Positions 14,556-15,371 of a stretch of 15,371 bases of DNA are shown here, piece by piece (within the stretch, counting starts at the first letter, position 1; each line of letters begins with the position of its first letter). The DNA is from an uncultured Prevotellaceae bacterium (lineage in GTDB: Bacteria; Bacteroidota; Bacteroidia; Bacteroidales; Muribaculaceae), in assembly GCA_905210415.1 (NCBI GenBank), contig CAJLWM010000051.1, positions 1 through 15,371 of the forward strand, in the 5' to 3' direction. Under the pieces are notes generated by a model. That model was not told the DNA's origin, ran no database searches, and saw only the letters and a program-made list of their open reading frames with translations. A program made the position numbers and the translations under genes.

Positions 14556-14779
14556 TGCCTAAAAGTGAGAAAAAAAATGATTTAATGTTTAAATAGTGTT
14601 TATTGAACGTTAAAGAGTGTGTATAGGGCTATGGTTTAGTAAAAGGAAGTGAAAAATGATGTAAAAATATTACTTAAATGTGAATGAAAGTTAATGATTG
14701 CTCAGTACTGATTTTGACATTTTCTTGAATTTTTTGCAGATATGCTCTGTCTATTGAGAAGGCAAGGGCGCTTGTGGTA

Positions 14780-14811
14780 GAAAAAACAAGACAATCTTCT
14801 CCCGAAGACTG
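14780..14811 (-). terminator. Orphan rho-independent terminator, minus strand
   Basis: On the minus strand CAGTCTTC pairs with GAAGATTG (eight pairs, one G-U) around the GNRA-type loop GGGA, then TCTTGTTTTTT follows. On the plus strand the wobble becomes an A-C mismatch, so the minus strand is the functional reading. The nearest upstream gene in that direction, tRNA-Ser, already has its own terminator at 14982-15012. Confidence 0.65.
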
Positions 14812-14906
14812 CCATGCAACAATTAATCAATAAACCTTGTTTTTCCTAAAATGTCTTTTTGTAAACTTTATGTATATAACTCGGTTTGTCTCAAAATATT
14901 GTGTGC
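14781..14906 (-). ncRNA. Candidate small RNA of about 125 bases
   Basis: A -7-like TATTTTTG (minus strand, 14920-14913) precedes, and the orphan terminator at 14780-14811 ends, a stretch of about 125 bases with no reading frame. Its interior is AT-rich. A sequence near the 5' side of the terminator (GAAAAACAAG) could also pair with the terminator's T tract, giving an alternative fold. No -33 element is evident and I recognise no RNA family, so this is a low-confidence proposal. Confidence 0.22.
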
Positions 14907-14981
14907 AATATGCAAAAATATTATGCGGATTGGGTTGAACTATGCATGAATATGTGTGATGCCTGGAATGTGTATATAAAC

Positions 14982-15012
14982 AAAAAAGTCTTGCATCACA
15001 GGATGCAAGACT
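14982..15012 (-). terminator. Rho-independent terminator of the tRNA-Ser gene
   Basis: On the minus strand AGTCTTGCATC (15012-15002) pairs perfectly over 11 bases with GATGCAAGACT (14997-14987) around the loop CTGT. It is followed by a run of T residues. It starts seven bases after the tRNA 3' end. Confidence 0.9.
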
Positions 15013-15018
15013 CTTAAG

Positions 15019-15105
15019 CGGAGAGGACGAGATTCGAACTCGTGGTAGGATTGCTCCTACGTCAGTTTAGCAAACTGGTGGTTTCAGCCACTCACCCACC
15101 TCTCC
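15019..15105 (-). tRNA. tRNA-Ser (anticodon GCU)
   Basis: The minus strand folds into a class II tRNA of 87 bases. The acceptor stem is GGAGAGG/CCTCTCC with discriminator G. The anticodon loop is TTGCTAA with anticodon GCT at 15071-15069, reading AGC and AGU codons. A long variable arm (GTAGGA/TCCTAC) is typical of serine tRNAs, and the T arm ACGAG-TTCGAAT-CTCGT is canonical. The first anticodon-stem pair is a C-A mismatch. The 3' CCA is not encoded and must be added by the nucleotidyltransferase. It is a single tRNA with its own promoter and terminator. Confidence 0.97.
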
Positions 15106-15142
15106 AGTAGTTTGTGCTGAGTTAATAACTCTTTTGCGAGTG

Positions 15143-15174
15143 CAAAGATAAACCAAATAATTTGATTTGCCAAA
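15143..15174 (-). promoter_or_regulatory. Promoter of the tRNA-Ser gene
   Basis: On the minus strand TTTG (15174-15171), a 20-base spacer and TATCTTTG (15150-15143) are a perfect match to the Bacteroidetes promoter. The 5' leader would be about 30 bases. This is the best promoter in the window and supports the consensus used for the others. Confidence 0.75.
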
Positions 15175-15273
15175 TACTGCCGTGAAATATTTTGAAAATT
15201 GTTTGCCCGCACTCAGCCCACACCCAGCCCGCACCCTGCTTTTGATGGTGGATTTTGTGGAATCGGTGTTGTG

Positions 15274-15371
15274 CGGTGTATTAACCCCAAATCGGTCGTC
15301 ATTAGGCCGTAGGTGTAAAATTTTAATACTACTTGGTGTCTTTCGGCTTTTATAAGGCATCTTTTGCTTGT
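15274..15371 (-). repeat. About 98-bp dispersed repeat, copy B, reaching the window edge
   Basis: The minus strand of this stretch aligns with 7508-7605 (plus). It shares AAAAGATGCCTTATAAAA, CGAAAGAC, TACGGC, the TAATG...ACCGATTTGGG core (with a 3-base insertion here) and ACACCG at the end. The repeat may continue past position 15371. On the other side, 15175-15273 continues with a G-rich minus-strand stretch up to the tRNA promoter; whether that belongs to the element cannot be judged, because copy A has no matching sequence there. Confidence 0.7.

Larger units (their letters stand above)
14469..15018. other. AT-rich intergenic region between inositol-phosphate synthase and tRNA-Ser
   Basis: This 550-base gap contains no convincing protein-coding frame. 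It holds the inositol-phosphate synthase promoter (-7 box 14548-14555), a minus-strand terminator without a recognised gene (14780-14811), a possible -7 box for a small RNA (14913-14920) and the tRNA terminator (14982-15012). Between about 14560 and 14775 I see only AT-rich sequence. Confidence 0.6.

Noticed and set aside
15019..15105. tRNA-Ser as an integration site of a mobile element
   Set aside because: No integrase gene and no duplicated tRNA 3' segment were found in the window.
15067..15360. A 97-codon minus-strand open frame starting MPYKSRKTPSS
   Set aside because: It overlaps the tRNA promoter and reads into the tRNA-Ser gene (its end is the translated acceptor and D arm). Its start is the dispersed repeat. 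I treat the region as repeat plus tRNA promoter, not as a protein gene.

Overview
The window looks like chromosomal DNA from a gut-type member of the order Bacteroidales, possibly Muribaculaceae (family-level placement is inference). Upstream sites fit the Bacteroidetes promoter pattern (TTG/TTTG about 20 bases before TAnnTTTG), most starts lack a strong Shine-Dalgarno site, and the gene set suits the group: TPR histidine kinases, an S9 dipeptidyl-peptidase IV-type peptidase, a myo-inositol-phosphate synthase and an unadenylylated-type glutamine synthetase. No phage, transposase, integrase or CRISPR array was seen.

Layout. Positions 104-1135 (minus) encode an EamA/DMT permease. It diverges from a plus-strand operon at 1367-6944 whose genes overlap or nearly overlap: two TPR-containing membrane histidine kinases of related sequence, then a secreted/membrane protein with an SH3b domain, a hydrophobic middle and a C-terminal domain that reads like a PARP-type ADP-ribosyltransferase. 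No response regulator is in the window. This three-gene operon is the most unusual system here. It converges on a minus-strand pair, an HxlR-type regulator (6953-7333) and a small cupin (7560-7982). The region between and upstream of that pair holds several palindromes. It also holds one copy of a roughly 98-bp dispersed repeat that supplies the 3' end of the cupin gene; the second copy is at the right edge of the window.

Positions 8253-11156 (plus) carry a DPP IV-family peptidase and miaA, 9 bases apart. They end at a bidirectional terminator facing the glutamine synthetase (11245-12750, minus). Next on the minus strand come myo-inositol-1-phosphate synthase (13164-14468) and tRNA-Ser(GCU) (15019-15105). 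Both large intergenic gaps (12751-13163 and 14469-15018) contain clear minus-strand terminators. One of these, at 14780-14811, belongs to no recognised gene and may end a small RNA.

How the genes work together: the kinase-kinase-PARP-like operon is probably one envelope-to-cytoplasm signalling unit. The cupin and HxlR genes are probably a small stress or small-molecule response pair. The remaining genes are housekeeping (tRNA modification, glutamine and inositol synthesis, peptide digestion).
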